This document shows, in pieces, positions 1 to 6,262 of a stretch of DNA of 9,171 nt; the first letter of the stretch is position 1; every line of letters starts with the position of its first letter. Origin of the DNA: Candidatus Poribacteria bacterium (lineage in GTDB: Bacteria > Poribacteria > WGA-4E > WGA-3G); assembly GCA_009845505.1 (NCBI GenBank), contig VXZL01000486.1:1-9171 (forward strand). Direction: 5' to 3'. The notes beneath the pieces are model-generated. The model saw nothing but the letters and a program-made list of their open reading frames with translations. It had not been told where the DNA came from and did not search any database. The position numbers and the translations under genes were made by a program.

Positions 1-12
1 TTACAACACATT

Positions 13-1179
13 ATGAAAACTTACCGCATTGCCATATTAGGATGTCGGAGTCGAGGCACCTCAGCCGCAAAGGCGTATCACGCCCATCCGCGCACCGAAA
101 TCGTAGCACTCTGTGATCTCGTCCAAGAGCGATTAGAGACTCTCGGCGACATCGTGAACGTCCCTGCCTCAGCACACTTCACCGATCTGGACGAAATGAT
201 TAGGCAGACGACTCCCGATATTGTAGCCATCCCCACAGCAACAGAGGCACACTATCCACTCTGCATGCGTGTGCTTGAGCACAACGTGAACATCGAGGTA
301 GAGAAACCGCTCTGCATCAATCTCGTTCAGGCAGATGAGGTGTTGGCGAAGGCGAAAGAGAAGAACGCTCGCGTCGCCGTGCATCATCAACGGCGCACCA
401 GTCCATCCATGCAGGCGATCGCGCAGGTCTTTGCGGAAGGAAAAATCGGCGATCTCCGCTATATCTACGCCAGTGGGAAAGGCTACTACGCAGGGTACGG
501 ACTCATGAACATCGGTACACACGTTGTCAACAACATGCTCCGTTTCGGTGGGAAGTGCCGGAGTGTTGTGACGCAAGCGACGACCGGCGGACGCAACATC
601 GTCCATGATGACGTTCTCCCTTCACCCGCGGGTATGGGGACAGTCGCAGGCGAGTATGTTACAGCGACGCTCCAATTCGACGGAAACGTCACCGGGACCC
701 TCATTCAGCACAGATTCCCAAAGGTTGACACCGATGCGTACGTCATGGAACTCTACGGCACTGAAGGCAGACTCTTCTGGTCGGAGTTAAAAGGCTCGTG
801 GTGGCTACCGACACCCCATTTCGTCCCTGATGGCACACACGACCAGTGGCAGGCACTCGCATCTATCTATCCAGAGCATTTTGACCCCAATAAGGGCGCA
901 GATGCTGACGATTACTGTTTCGTCGATGAGTATGTGAACGCCCTGGACGAAAACCGAGAGCACGAATCTAACGGCGAAGAGGGTCGCCATGTCATTGAGA
1001 TTCTAATAGCAATCTTCGAGTCCGCTGCCTATGGTAGGCGTGTCGAGTTGCCCCAGAAAAATCGGGAACATCCATTGTTACAATGGCGGGCTGAGGCAAG
1101 TTTAGGGGAGATAAGAGAGATGCCCCGAGATTACGGCACTTGGCTATCCTTGGAGGACGAACGCTTGTATAATATATAG
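13..1179 (+). CDS. Gfo/Idh/MocA family NAD(P)-dependent oxidoreductase
   Basis: Predicted cytoplasmic 388-aa oxidoreductase that would oxidise or reduce a sugar, cyclitol or related polyol with NAD(P). The N-terminal Rossmann fold opens with a hydrophobic strand and a glycine-rich loop, G10-C-R-S-R-G15, followed by a strand ending in D35 that suits cofactor ribose binding. The family signature E97-K98-P99 is present, with K98 the expected catalytic or nicotinamide-contacting lysine. The second domain contains G168-T-H170, the usual position of the substrate-binding or catalytic histidine. The usual Asp a few residues later is replaced here by Asn (VVNN). Length is typical of the family. The ATG at 13 is close to the window edge, so promoter and upstream partners cannot be seen. 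The last codons (1168-1179) form the start of a 102-bp tandem repeat. Substrate cannot be told from sequence. Family assignment is secure and specific function unknown. Confidence 0.93.
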   Translation: MKTYRIAILGCRSRGTSAAKAYHAHPRTEIVALCDLVQERLETLGDIVNVPASAHFTDLDEMIRQTTPDIVAIPTATEAHYPLCMRVLEHNVNIEVEKPLCINLVQADEVLAKAKEKNARVAVHHQRRTSPSMQAIAQVFAEGKIGDLRYIYASGKGYYAGYGLMNIGTHVVNNMLRFGGKCRSVVTQATTGGRNIVHDDVLPSPAGMGTVAGEYVTATLQFDGNVTGTLIQHRFPKVDTDAYVMELYGTEGRLFWSELKGSWWLPTPHFVPDGTHDQWQALASIYPEHFDPNKGADADDYCFVDEYVNALDENREHESNGEEGRHVIEILIAIFESAAYGRRVELPQKNREHPLLQWRAEASLGEIREMPRDYGTWLSLEDERLYNI

Positions 1180-1423
1180 CGAGAGTTCGGTATTTGTAGG
1201 GCAAACTGTTAGTTTGCGTCTTTAGATGCCCGATCTAACAGATCATGCTATCAAGATGGCAAGTTGCGTTATAATATATGACGAGAGTTCGGTATTTGTA
1301 GGGCAAACTGTTAGTTTGCGTCTTTAGATGCCCGATCTAACAGATCATGCTATCAAGATGGCAAGTTGCGTTATAATATATGACGAGAGTTCGGTATTTG
1401 TAGCACAAACTTTCAGTTTGTGC
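1168..1423. repeat. 102-bp tandem duplication plus partial third copy, with hairpins
   Basis: Two adjacent 102-bp units (1168-1269 and 1270-1371) differ only at the junction next to the gene stop. A third, 32-nt partial copy (1372-1403) follows. Each unit starts TATAATATAT, which in unit 1 is the last coding sequence of the upstream oxidoreductase. Each full unit contains two short perfect inverted repeats: GCAAACT-gtt-AGTTTGC (1201-1217 and 1303-1319) and GATCT-aac-AGATC (1232-1244 and the same position 102 bp on). The partial copy runs into a different hairpin at the equivalent site, GCACAAACT-ttc-AGTTTGTGC (1403-1423). I see no reading frame of merit between 1180 and 1542. The rest of this stretch (1424-1478) holds only the direct repeat ATCCGCGAT x2 at about 1461-1479. 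Confidence 0.9.
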
Positions 1424-1478
1424 CACTATGCTAAGATGTTAGACCTACAGGAAACCCAAAATCCGCGATAATCCGCGA

Positions 1479-1513
1479 TTTGCGGCGTACTCGCCTAAAT
1501 GCGACGTGCATTC
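1479..1513. repeat. 35-nt dispersed structured element, copy A
   Basis: This stretch is identical at 34 of 35 positions to 3894-3928 in the same window. It can form two small hairpins: GGCG-tact-CGCC (1484-1495) and AATGC-gacgt-GCATT (1498-1512). The only difference from the other copy (T1496 versus C3911) falls in the unpaired linker between the hairpins. Here it stands alone about 30 bases before the start of the PhyH-type gene, without the GGTGCGGTT/AACCGCACC outer arms seen around copy B. It could be a remnant of a small dispersed palindromic element. Any role in the 5' leader of the next gene is speculative. Confidence 0.85.
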
Positions 1514-1528
1514 AGACAGCAACGTTAC

Positions 1529-1533
1529 AGAGG
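1529..1533 (+). promoter_or_regulatory. Ribosome binding site deciding the PhyH gene start
   Basis: The purine-rich AGAGG precedes the ATG at 1543 by nine bases. The frame remains open upstream to a TTG at 1480, but that codon lies inside the dispersed repeat element and adds a non-conserved-looking leader, so ATG 1543 is preferred. Confidence 0.7.
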
Positions 1534-1542
1534 AAAAGTATT

Positions 1543-2349
1543 ATGCCGAATCCTACGATAAATGCTGACAATCTACCACCCATCCCACTCACAGAAGAGC
1601 AGCGTTTTCTCTTTGATACACGTGGGTGGCTCCTGTTTCCGGGTGTGCTTAGCCAAACAGAGATTAAAGAGATGCGCGAGTTCTGTTATCGGCTTAAACA
1701 GGACCCTGCGTCTATCCCTGAATATCATCGCTCTCCTATCGGAGGTCCTCTTGAATCACTGACCGATCATCCAGTTGTACTCGGATTCATGAACGAGTTC
1801 CTAACATCTGGATATGCCAACGAAAATTGCTACGGCTTCCGACTGGAAGGCACGTTCCTAACCATTCGTCCAAACGGACACGACAACTTCCGTCCGCACG
1901 GCGGGCGAGGGATGCTTAACTTTCCCGGCAACTCGCACACCTATCATCTGCACCACGACAAGGCACACAGCGGGTTGACGCGCGTCGTCTGGGAACTGAA
2001 TCCCGTCCGAAAAGGCGGCGGTGGAACGATGTTCTTGACCGGCAGTCATAAAGGCGCGTTCCCTGCACCACAGTCAACAGCGGATCGCACTTCTCCACTG
2101 TGGGAGGATTATGAATGTCCGGCTGGTTCTATGCTTGTGTTCACAGAGGCAATCACACATACCGGTGCGAAATGGATAGACGAAAAAATTGATCGCGTCG
2201 CCATTTTTCACTGCTACAATACCGTAGGCAACAAATGGCATAAGTGGGAACCGCATCCGAAGCACGTCGAAGCGATGCCGTTCAAGCGTCAGACACTCTT
2301 CCGTCCAGTCCACTGTCAGGATAATACACCCACCTTGGAGGCGGTATAG
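1543..2349 (+). CDS. Phytanoyl-CoA dioxygenase (PhyH) family Fe(II)/2-oxoglutarate oxygenase
   Basis: A 268-aa cytoplasmic member of the PhyH superfamily, which couples 2-oxoglutarate decarboxylation to hydroxylation of a small-molecule substrate. The N-terminal region (about 17-50) has the usual opening of the family, with TEEQ followed by a G-W-L-L-F-P-G-V-L stretch. The iron-binding facial triad is visible as H137-x-D139 and distal H206. R218 lies 12 residues after the distal His and fits the 2-oxoglutarate carboxylate-binding arginine. The core motif GGGTMFLTGSH (159-169) matches the family's 'cl..ipGSH' strand. Length is normal. The gene ends six bases before a small membrane-protein gene and probably shares its transcript. 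Bacterial PhyH paralogues act on many substrates (lipids, betaines, phosphonates, antibiotics), so the substrate is not predictable. The family is confident. Confidence 0.92.
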   Translation: MPNPTINADNLPPIPLTEEQRFLFDTRGWLLFPGVLSQTEIKEMREFCYRLKQDPASIPEYHRSPIGGPLESLTDHPVVLGFMNEFLTSGYANENCYGFRLEGTFLTIRPNGHDNFRPHGGRGMLNFPGNSHTYHLHHDKAHSGLTRVVWELNPVRKGGGGTMFLTGSHKGAFPAPQSTADRTSPLWEDYECPAGSMLVFTEAITHTGAKWIDEKIDRVAIFHCYNTVGNKWHKWEPHPKHVEAMPFKRQTLFRPVHCQDNTPTLEAV

Positions 2350-2355
2350 TTAACT

Positions 2356-2583
2356 ATGGCACATATTGATAAGGTTAAGGAGGAAATTGGTTGGTTAAAG
2401 GTGGTCTTTGCCATTTTCATCGCTACTGTCCTTTCTCTCATGGCTTGGTTAGTTGAGAATTATGGAAAAGGGCAAAGGCTCCTTCTTGTAATCGGTGGAG
2501 TCGCGGCATTTCTGATTATGTTAGCGATCATTTGGATAAATAGTGTTGCGAAACGAAAGATTGATAAATTGGAGGAATTGTGA
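2356..2583 (+). CDS. Small two-helix membrane protein of unknown function
   Basis: A 75-aa protein with a clear layout: a charged amphipathic N-terminus (1-13), a first membrane helix (about 14-33), a short polar turn with N35-Y-G-K-G-Q, a second helix (about 42-62), and a basic/acidic C-terminal tail (K67-R-K...KLEEL) that could form a short coiled coil. Positive charges suggest both ends are cytoplasmic. Start ATG 2356 lies six bases after the PhyH stop. A GGAGG (2337-2341) stands 14 bases upstream, somewhat far. It overlaps the next tiny gene by one base. The opening (EEIGWLKV) recalls small two-helix hypothetical proteins I believe occur in diverse bacteria, but I cannot name a family or function. 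No signal peptide or catalytic motif is seen. Confidence 0.75.
   Translation: MAHIDKVKEEIGWLKVVFAIFIATVLSLMAWLVENYGKGQRLLLVIGGVAAFLIMLAIIWINSVAKRKIDKLEEL
2571..2576 (+). promoter_or_regulatory. Strong Shine-Dalgarno for the 26-aa gene
   Basis: GGAGGA ends six bases before ATG 2583 and lies within the last codons of the 75-aa gene. This near-ideal site is the main argument that the tiny downstream frame is translated. Confidence 0.7.
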
Positions 2584-2663
2584 TGGAATGGTTCGTAGTC
2601 AGTGTATTTGTGGCGTTTCTTCTGACGCTTGGTATAGTTGTGCGAACCGCCACAAAAGATTAA
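2583..2663 (+). CDS. Tiny single-helix membrane protein (26 aa)
   Basis: The frame reads M-E-W-F, then an uninterrupted hydrophobic stretch of roughly 17-18 residues (VVSVFVAFLLTLGIVV), then R-T-A-T-K-D and a TAA stop. Its ATG overlaps the TGA of the 75-aa gene (TGATG, 2581-2585), a classic translational-coupling arrangement, and GGAGGA lies at optimal distance. The protein would be a single-pass membrane peptide with a basic C-terminus. It could be a partner of the two-helix protein, a small regulatory peptide, or a type-I-toxin-like peptide. Nothing in the sequence separates these. The remaining 67 bases to the next gene contain only a weak TCACCC/GGGTGA inverted repeat (2674-2698). Confidence 0.6.
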   Translation: MEWFVVSVFVAFLLTLGIVVRTATKD

Positions 2664-2730
2664 ATTATTGCTTTCACCCGCTTTGAATCTTAGGGTGAGT
2701 TCATCAAAAATCACAGATTGAGAGTACAAA

Positions 2731-3864
2731 ATGAAAATTACGAAGGTCAAATCTTTTGTTTCAGAAAGTGGACATTTCTTTGTGAAAGTCGAAACTGATG
2801 CCGGTATCTACGGCGTCGGTGAGGGAGGACTACGCCGTCGTTCACTCGCCTTAGCCGAAGTCATCCGTTCATTTGAACCCTTTCTTATCGGTGAGGATCC
2901 GTTTCGGATTGAGCATCTGTGGCAAGTCATGTTCCGAGGCGGCTTTTTCCCAGGCGGCGTCGTCCAATCCGCCGCAGTGAGTGCCGTAGATATAGCACTC
3001 TGGGACATCAAAGGAAAAGCACTCAATGTCCCCGTCTATGAACTTCTCGGTGGTCGCACGAGGGACAAGGTCGTCTGCTATCCACATAACGGCGGCGGCT
3101 CAATTGATGCAATCGTCGAGAGTTGTCGGCAAACCTATGAAGCCGGTTGGAAGTTCGTCCGGTGGAGCGTGAATGACAACGCTGACACGGGAAGGTTTGA
3201 ACCCAGACGCGCCATCCAAAACTGTCTTAATCAGGTGCAAGCCGTTCGTCAAGCACTCGGCGATGACCTCAACATACTAATTGACGTGCATACCCGCCTC
3301 GATCCAGCAGACAGCCTCGATTTTTGTAACAAGGTCGCACAATACAATCCGTTTTTCATTGAGGACCCGCTGCGAGCCGAGAACCCCGCCAGCCTCAGAC
3401 GCCTTCGACAGCAGACCTCGGTGCCACTTGCCGTTGGTGAACAATTTGACAGCAAATGGACCTTCCGAGAGGTTATTGAGGAAGAACTCATGGATTACTG
3501 CCGCGTCGATCTGTGCATTGCTGGGGGCTTGACAGAGGCGCGTAAAATCGTAGGATGGTGCGAAACACATTACATCTATGTCGTACCACATAACCCGTTG
3601 GGACCCGTATCCGCTGCGGCGTGCCTGCAACTCTGTCTCGCATCACCGCTTGTCGGTGTGCAGGAACTCCCCCGGGCCCCGATGTCTTCACTGACCGATG
3701 TGTTCCCCGTACAAGTTCCATTTGAATCAGGGTATCTCCTACCCCCGGAACGTCCGGGACTCGGCATTGAGTTCAACGAAGACGCACTCATCAACGTCAC
3801 AACACAGGACTACGGACCCCCGACTGGCTACCAACGCGATGACGGTGCCTACACAAACTGGTGA
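2731..3864 (+). CDS. DgoD-like acid-sugar dehydratase (enolase superfamily, MR/MLE)
   Basis: A 377-aa enolase-superfamily enzyme expected to dehydrate a sugar acid to a 2-keto-3-deoxy acid. The N-terminal capping domain (about 1-120) is followed by a TIM barrel. Magnesium ligands are D185 (LIDVH), E211 (FIEDP) and E237 (AVGEQ). The catalytic histidines are H187, two residues after the first ligand, and H287 in VVPHNPLGPVSAA. From memory, E. coli D-galactonate dehydratase uses D183, E209, E235, H185 and H285, so all five align with a constant offset of two. The C-terminus ending in an acidic stretch and terminal Trp (DDGAYTNW) also resembles DgoD. Start ATG 2731 lacks a strong ribosome site, but the MKITKVKSFV opening is typical. 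Galactonate is the nearest known substrate, but other aldonates are possible, so no symbol is assigned. Neighbouring dehydrogenase and dioxygenase suggest a catabolic region. Confidence 0.93.
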   Translation: MKITKVKSFVSESGHFFVKVETDAGIYGVGEGGLRRRSLALAEVIRSFEPFLIGEDPFRIEHLWQVMFRGGFFPGGVVQSAAVSAVDIALWDIKGKALNVPVYELLGGRTRDKVVCYPHNGGGSIDAIVESCRQTYEAGWKFVRWSVNDNADTGRFEPRRAIQNCLNQVQAVRQALGDDLNILIDVHTRLDPADSLDFCNKVAQYNPFFIEDPLRAENPASLRRLRQQTSVPLAVGEQFDSKWTFREVIEEELMDYCRVDLCIAGGLTEARKIVGWCETHYIYVVPHNPLGPVSAAACLQLCLASPLVGVQELPRAPMSSLTDVFPVQVPFESGYLLPPERPGLGIEFNEDALINVTTQDYGPPTGYQRDDGAYTNW

Positions 3865-3872
3865 TTATCCAT

Positions 3873-4061
3873 CCCAACTGAGGTAGGTGCGGTTTTGCGG
3901 CGTACTCGCCCAAATGCGACGTGCATTCCAACCGCACCGGTCCGAAAAGTGTACATACCCAACTGAGGTAGGTGCGGTTTCCAACCGCACCGGTCCGAAA
4001 AGTGTACATACCCAACTGAGGTAGGTGCGGTTTCCAACCGCACCGGTCCGAAAAGTACATA
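3873..4061. repeat. Three tandem 53-bp palindrome-bearing repeats
   Basis: This fills most of the 220-bp gap between the dehydratase and argD. Copy 2 (3958-4010) is the 53-bp standard form. Copy 3 (4011-4061) lacks a GT in its tail. Copy 1 (3873-3957) is the same unit with 32 extra bases inside the hairpin loop. Each unit carries GGTGCGGTT-tcc-AACCGCACC, a nine-base-pair hairpin, flanked by CCCAACTGAGGTA and GGTCCGAAAAGTGTACATA. The copies abut directly with no unique spacers. The final copy ends 23 bases before the argD start, so the hairpins will be in the argD leader if transcription begins upstream. Confidence 0.92.
3894..3928. repeat. 35-nt dispersed structured element, copy B, nested in a hairpin loop
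   Basis: This stretch matches 1479-1513 with one difference. It sits between the arms GGTGCGGTT (3886-3894) and AACCGCACC (3930-3938) of the first 53-bp repeat. Together the outer arms and the two inner hairpins (GGCG/CGCC, 3899-3910; AATGC/GCATT, 3913-3927) would fold as a three-way junction. Compared with the neighbouring uninterrupted copies, 32 bases (about 3896-3927) are extra. Confidence 0.88.
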
Positions 4062-4070
4062 CTAACAACG

Positions 4071-4076
4071 AAGGAG
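4071..4076 (+). promoter_or_regulatory. Shine-Dalgarno of argD
   Basis: AAGGAG ends eight bases before ATG 4085, a strong ribosome binding site that fixes the argD start immediately after the repeat array. Confidence 0.8.
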
Positions 4077-4084
4077 AAAATTGA

Positions 4085-5275
4085 ATGACAACAGCAGAAA
4101 TTAAACAGATGGCGACTGAATATATCATCAATACCTACGGCGACAGAAATTTAGCGTTCGTTAAAGGCGAGGGACCCTACTTGTGGGATGCCGACGGTAA
4201 AAAATACCTCGACTTCCTCGGTGGGCTCGCCGTTAACGGCTTAGGACATTGCCACCCGAAGGTCGTCGAAGCAATTCGTGAGCAGGCAGGTAAACTCCTG
4301 CACACGTCCAATCTCTACTACATACAGCCCCAAGCGGAACTCGCAAAACTGCTTATCGACAACTCCGACATGGATCAGTGTTTCTTCTGTAATAGCGGTG
4401 CCGAAGCGAATGAAGCCGCGATTAAGTTAGCGCGGAAATACGCCAAAGACAGCGGTAGAACAGATGCCTATGAAATTATCACAATGGAGAATTCGTTCCA
4501 CGGACGGACGATGGCAACAATCACCGCCACCGCGCAGCCGAAATATCACGTCGGATTTGAACCGATGCTTGAGGGTTTCAAGTATGTTCCTTTCGACGAT
4601 CTCGAAGCAACCGAAGCCGCTATCAGTTCAAAGACTTGTGCTATTTTAGTCGAACCGATTCAATCCGAAGGCGGCGTTAATATGCCGAGTGCCGATTACT
4701 TGCAAGGCTTACGCGAATTGTGTGACAAACATGAACTGTTGCTAATTTTTGACGAGGTTCAGACCGCAATGGGGCGTTTGGGCACCTTCTTCGGTTATCA
4801 GAGTTATGGGGTTGTGCCGGATGTGATTACAATGGCAAAAGCACTCGGTAGTGGCGTGCCAATCGGCGCAATGTTGGCGAAACGGCACATAGCAGAGAGT
4901 TTTGTCCCCGGCACGCATGCGGCGACGTTCGGTGGGAACCCATTGGTTACCGCAGCGGCAGCGACAACCGTCAGAACCATCTTGGAAGAGAATCTCGCCG
5001 TGAACGCCGTCAAGATGGGAAATTACCTTGCCGGTGGACTCATGGAGCTCAAAGGTAAGTATCCAGTCAAAGAGGTCCGTGGGAAAGGCTTGCTCCGCGG
5101 CTTGGTCATGGATGTTGATGCCAAACCCCTCGCAGCGCAGTGTATTGAGAACGGACTCGTCACAATATGTACCAACGATTATGTCCTCCGCTTCTTACCG
5201 CCTCTTAATATCAACAACAACCATGTTGAAGAGGCTGTGGGTATTGTTGAGAAATCGATGTCGGAAGTCCTTTAG
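4085..5275 (+). CDS. argD: Acetylornithine aminotransferase (class III, PLP-dependent)
   Basis: A 396-aa cytoplasmic PLP enzyme that converts N-acetylglutamate semialdehyde and glutamate to N-acetylornithine and 2-oxoglutarate in arginine biosynthesis. Some homologues also serve succinylornithine or succinyldiaminopimelate. Class-III motifs are in order: SGAEANEAA (104-112, phosphate binding), F138-H-G-R141 (PLP ring stacking and substrate carboxylate), V189-E190-P, D223-E-V-Q226 (pyridine nitrogen), and K252 in MAKALGSG as the Schiff-base lysine, followed by T281-F-G-G-N-P. Length is typical for ArgD. No other arginine genes are adjacent, so this is not an arg operon as seen here. The leader contains three palindromic repeats. 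The stop is followed by 138 bases with another palindrome. Related 4-aminobutyrate or ornithine aminotransferases are usually longer, which supports ArgD. Confidence 0.92.
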   Translation: MTTAEIKQMATEYIINTYGDRNLAFVKGEGPYLWDADGKKYLDFLGGLAVNGLGHCHPKVVEAIREQAGKLLHTSNLYYIQPQAELAKLLIDNSDMDQCFFCNSGAEANEAAIKLARKYAKDSGRTDAYEIITMENSFHGRTMATITATAQPKYHVGFEPMLEGFKYVPFDDLEATEAAISSKTCAILVEPIQSEGGVNMPSADYLQGLRELCDKHELLLIFDEVQTAMGRLGTFFGYQSYGVVPDVITMAKALGSGVPIGAMLAKRHIAESFVPGTHAATFGGNPLVTAAAATTVRTILEENLAVNAVKMGNYLAGGLMELKGKYPVKEVRGKGLLRGLVMDVDAKPLAAQCIENGLVTICTNDYVLRFLPPLNINNNHVEEAVGIVEKSMSEVL

Positions 5276-5354
5276 ATGCGATACACCAGACCCGCGATTC
5301 AGGTTTCTTCATCCTATAATGTTTTCCGAGCATTTTGCTTTGTACGATTAATCT

Positions 5355-5381
5355 GTAGGTGCGGTTTCAAACCGCACCTAC
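5355..5381. repeat. Near-perfect palindrome of the TAGGTGCGGTTT family
   Basis: The arms TAGGTGCGGTTT (5356-5367) and AAACCGCACCTA (5369-5380) pair fully around a single central C, extending one more G-C pair outward. The core is the same as in the 53-bp array before argD, though the flanks differ, which shows a dispersed family. No T-run follows, so an intrinsic terminator is unlikely. The 5276-5413 stretch between argD and the lipoprotein otherwise holds an isolated TATAAT (5315-5320) without a recognisable -35 box. Confidence 0.9.
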
Positions 5382-5413
5382 CACGTGAAAAACGGAAGAC
5401 GTTTTGCTCCGAC

Positions 5414-6253
5414 TTGCATAAGTTTCCTGTGTTCTGTCTTCTCCTCACAGTTATTATTCTTGGATGCGTTGGTCCTACTGCCACAGTCCAGTTATCACCC
5501 GCGACACGTGCCGAATTAGACAGTATTCTCAACACACTGCAAGCCAGATACGATCTGACCGGCTCCTTGAAAATAACGCGGATGATGGTAACGATTGAAG
5601 AGGGGGATCGAAGCGAGGAAATCCGTGAGTTGTTGTGGTATAAAAAATCCGAGAACGGTGGAGAATTGCTCCAGATCCAAGCGTTAGGACCGATGAATGA
5701 ACCGCGAGGTGTCGCAATTGCCAATCAGGACGAGAACCAGTTTCTGCTTCGCCTTCTGAACGAACAAAAAGCGTACCTCGGTCCACTGTCCGACGGTGCT
5801 TTACGAGAAATTTTCGGCGTGGATCTACGCGTGTCAGATGTGTTGAGTGCTATTTTCGCCAATCCATTCCTTGACGGACGCACCGACGAATTTATCTCGG
5901 TCGAAAGTTCGGGGGTAAAGTTTGTTATCGCACGTCCCGGTGTGCAAGAGGGCCACGTAGAGACCGTTACACTCTTTATTCGGGACGGTGAGCCTCGGGT
6001 TACGGAGTGGCACATCCACGATGAGAACGGGACGCTCCAGCAGCGTGCCGCTTTTTCTGACTATCGTCCAGTGAGTGGTATCCTCCAACCTCACAAGGTC
6101 GAGATTGAACGTCCCCTTGACCAGACACGCGTTGCTGTGAAAATCGCGAATGTTGAACTGAATGTCGAGATTAAGGACAGTAAATTCGATGTTGAACCCT
6201 TTCTCGGTGAAGACATTGAGATTATCCCTCTGTCAGAATTAACAGAGCAATAG
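5414..6253 (+). CDS. Outer-membrane-type lipoprotein, LolB/DUF4292-like
   Basis: Predicted lipoprotein of about 279 aa. From TTG 5414 the protein begins M-H-K-F-P followed by a hydrophobic core and lipobox I-L-G-C18, a good signal for lipid attachment. The mature part has a helical start (RAELDSILNTLQARY), then a G-S-L-K-I strand, an L-L-W-Y strand, L-Q-I-Q-A-L-G-P, and a YLGPLSDGALREIFGVDL segment. This pattern of strands and helix resembles LolA/LolB-fold proteins, though E. coli LolB is shorter (207 aa). Its place nine bases before ispE also recalls lolB. The frame stays open to ATG 5276, which has a GGAAG eight bases upstream, so an alternative start there is possible. That would add 46 residues encoded partly by the palindrome and would bury the signal peptide, so I prefer TTG 5414. 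LolB-like function (lipoprotein insertion) is inferred, not shown. Confidence 0.72.
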   Translation: MHKFPVFCLLLTVIILGCVGPTATVQLSPATRAELDSILNTLQARYDLTGSLKITRMMVTIEEGDRSEEIRELLWYKKSENGGELLQIQALGPMNEPRGVAIANQDENQFLLRLLNEQKAYLGPLSDGALREIFGVDLRVSDVLSAIFANPFLDGRTDEFISVESSGVKFVIARPGVQEGHVETVTLFIRDGEPRVTEWHIHDENGTLQQRAAFSDYRPVSGILQPHKVEIERPLDQTRVAVKIANVELNVEIKDSKFDVEPFLGEDIEIIPLSELTEQ

Positions 6254-6262
6254 ACAAGAATC

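Noticed and set aside
169..606. Minus-strand frame of 145 aa opposite the oxidoreductase
   Set aside because: It lies antisense to well-conserved Rossmann-domain coding sequence and shows no recognisable domain, so it is a shadow frame.
1270..1281. TATAAT in each 102-bp unit as a promoter -10 box
   Set aside because: No plausible -35 box lies 16-18 bases upstream in either unit, and the first copy is coding sequence of the upstream gene.
1480..1542. Longer PhyH gene starting at TTG 1480
   Set aside because: The start lies in the dispersed repeat element. ATG 1543 has a good Shine-Dalgarno and gives a normal-length protein.
2674..2698. TCACCC/GGGTGA inverted repeat as an intrinsic terminator after the small genes
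   Set aside because: The stem is only six pairs with a 13-base loop, and no T-run follows.
3873..4061. Possible CRISPR array in the tandem repeats before argD
   Set aside because: The 53-bp units abut directly with no unique spacers, there are only three copies, and no cas-like gene is nearby.
3797..4131. Overlapping minus-strand frames of 64-88 aa with repeating peptide text
   Set aside because: They are translations of the tandem palindromic repeats. The repeated peptide arises from the DNA repeat, and there is no ribosome site or coding signature.
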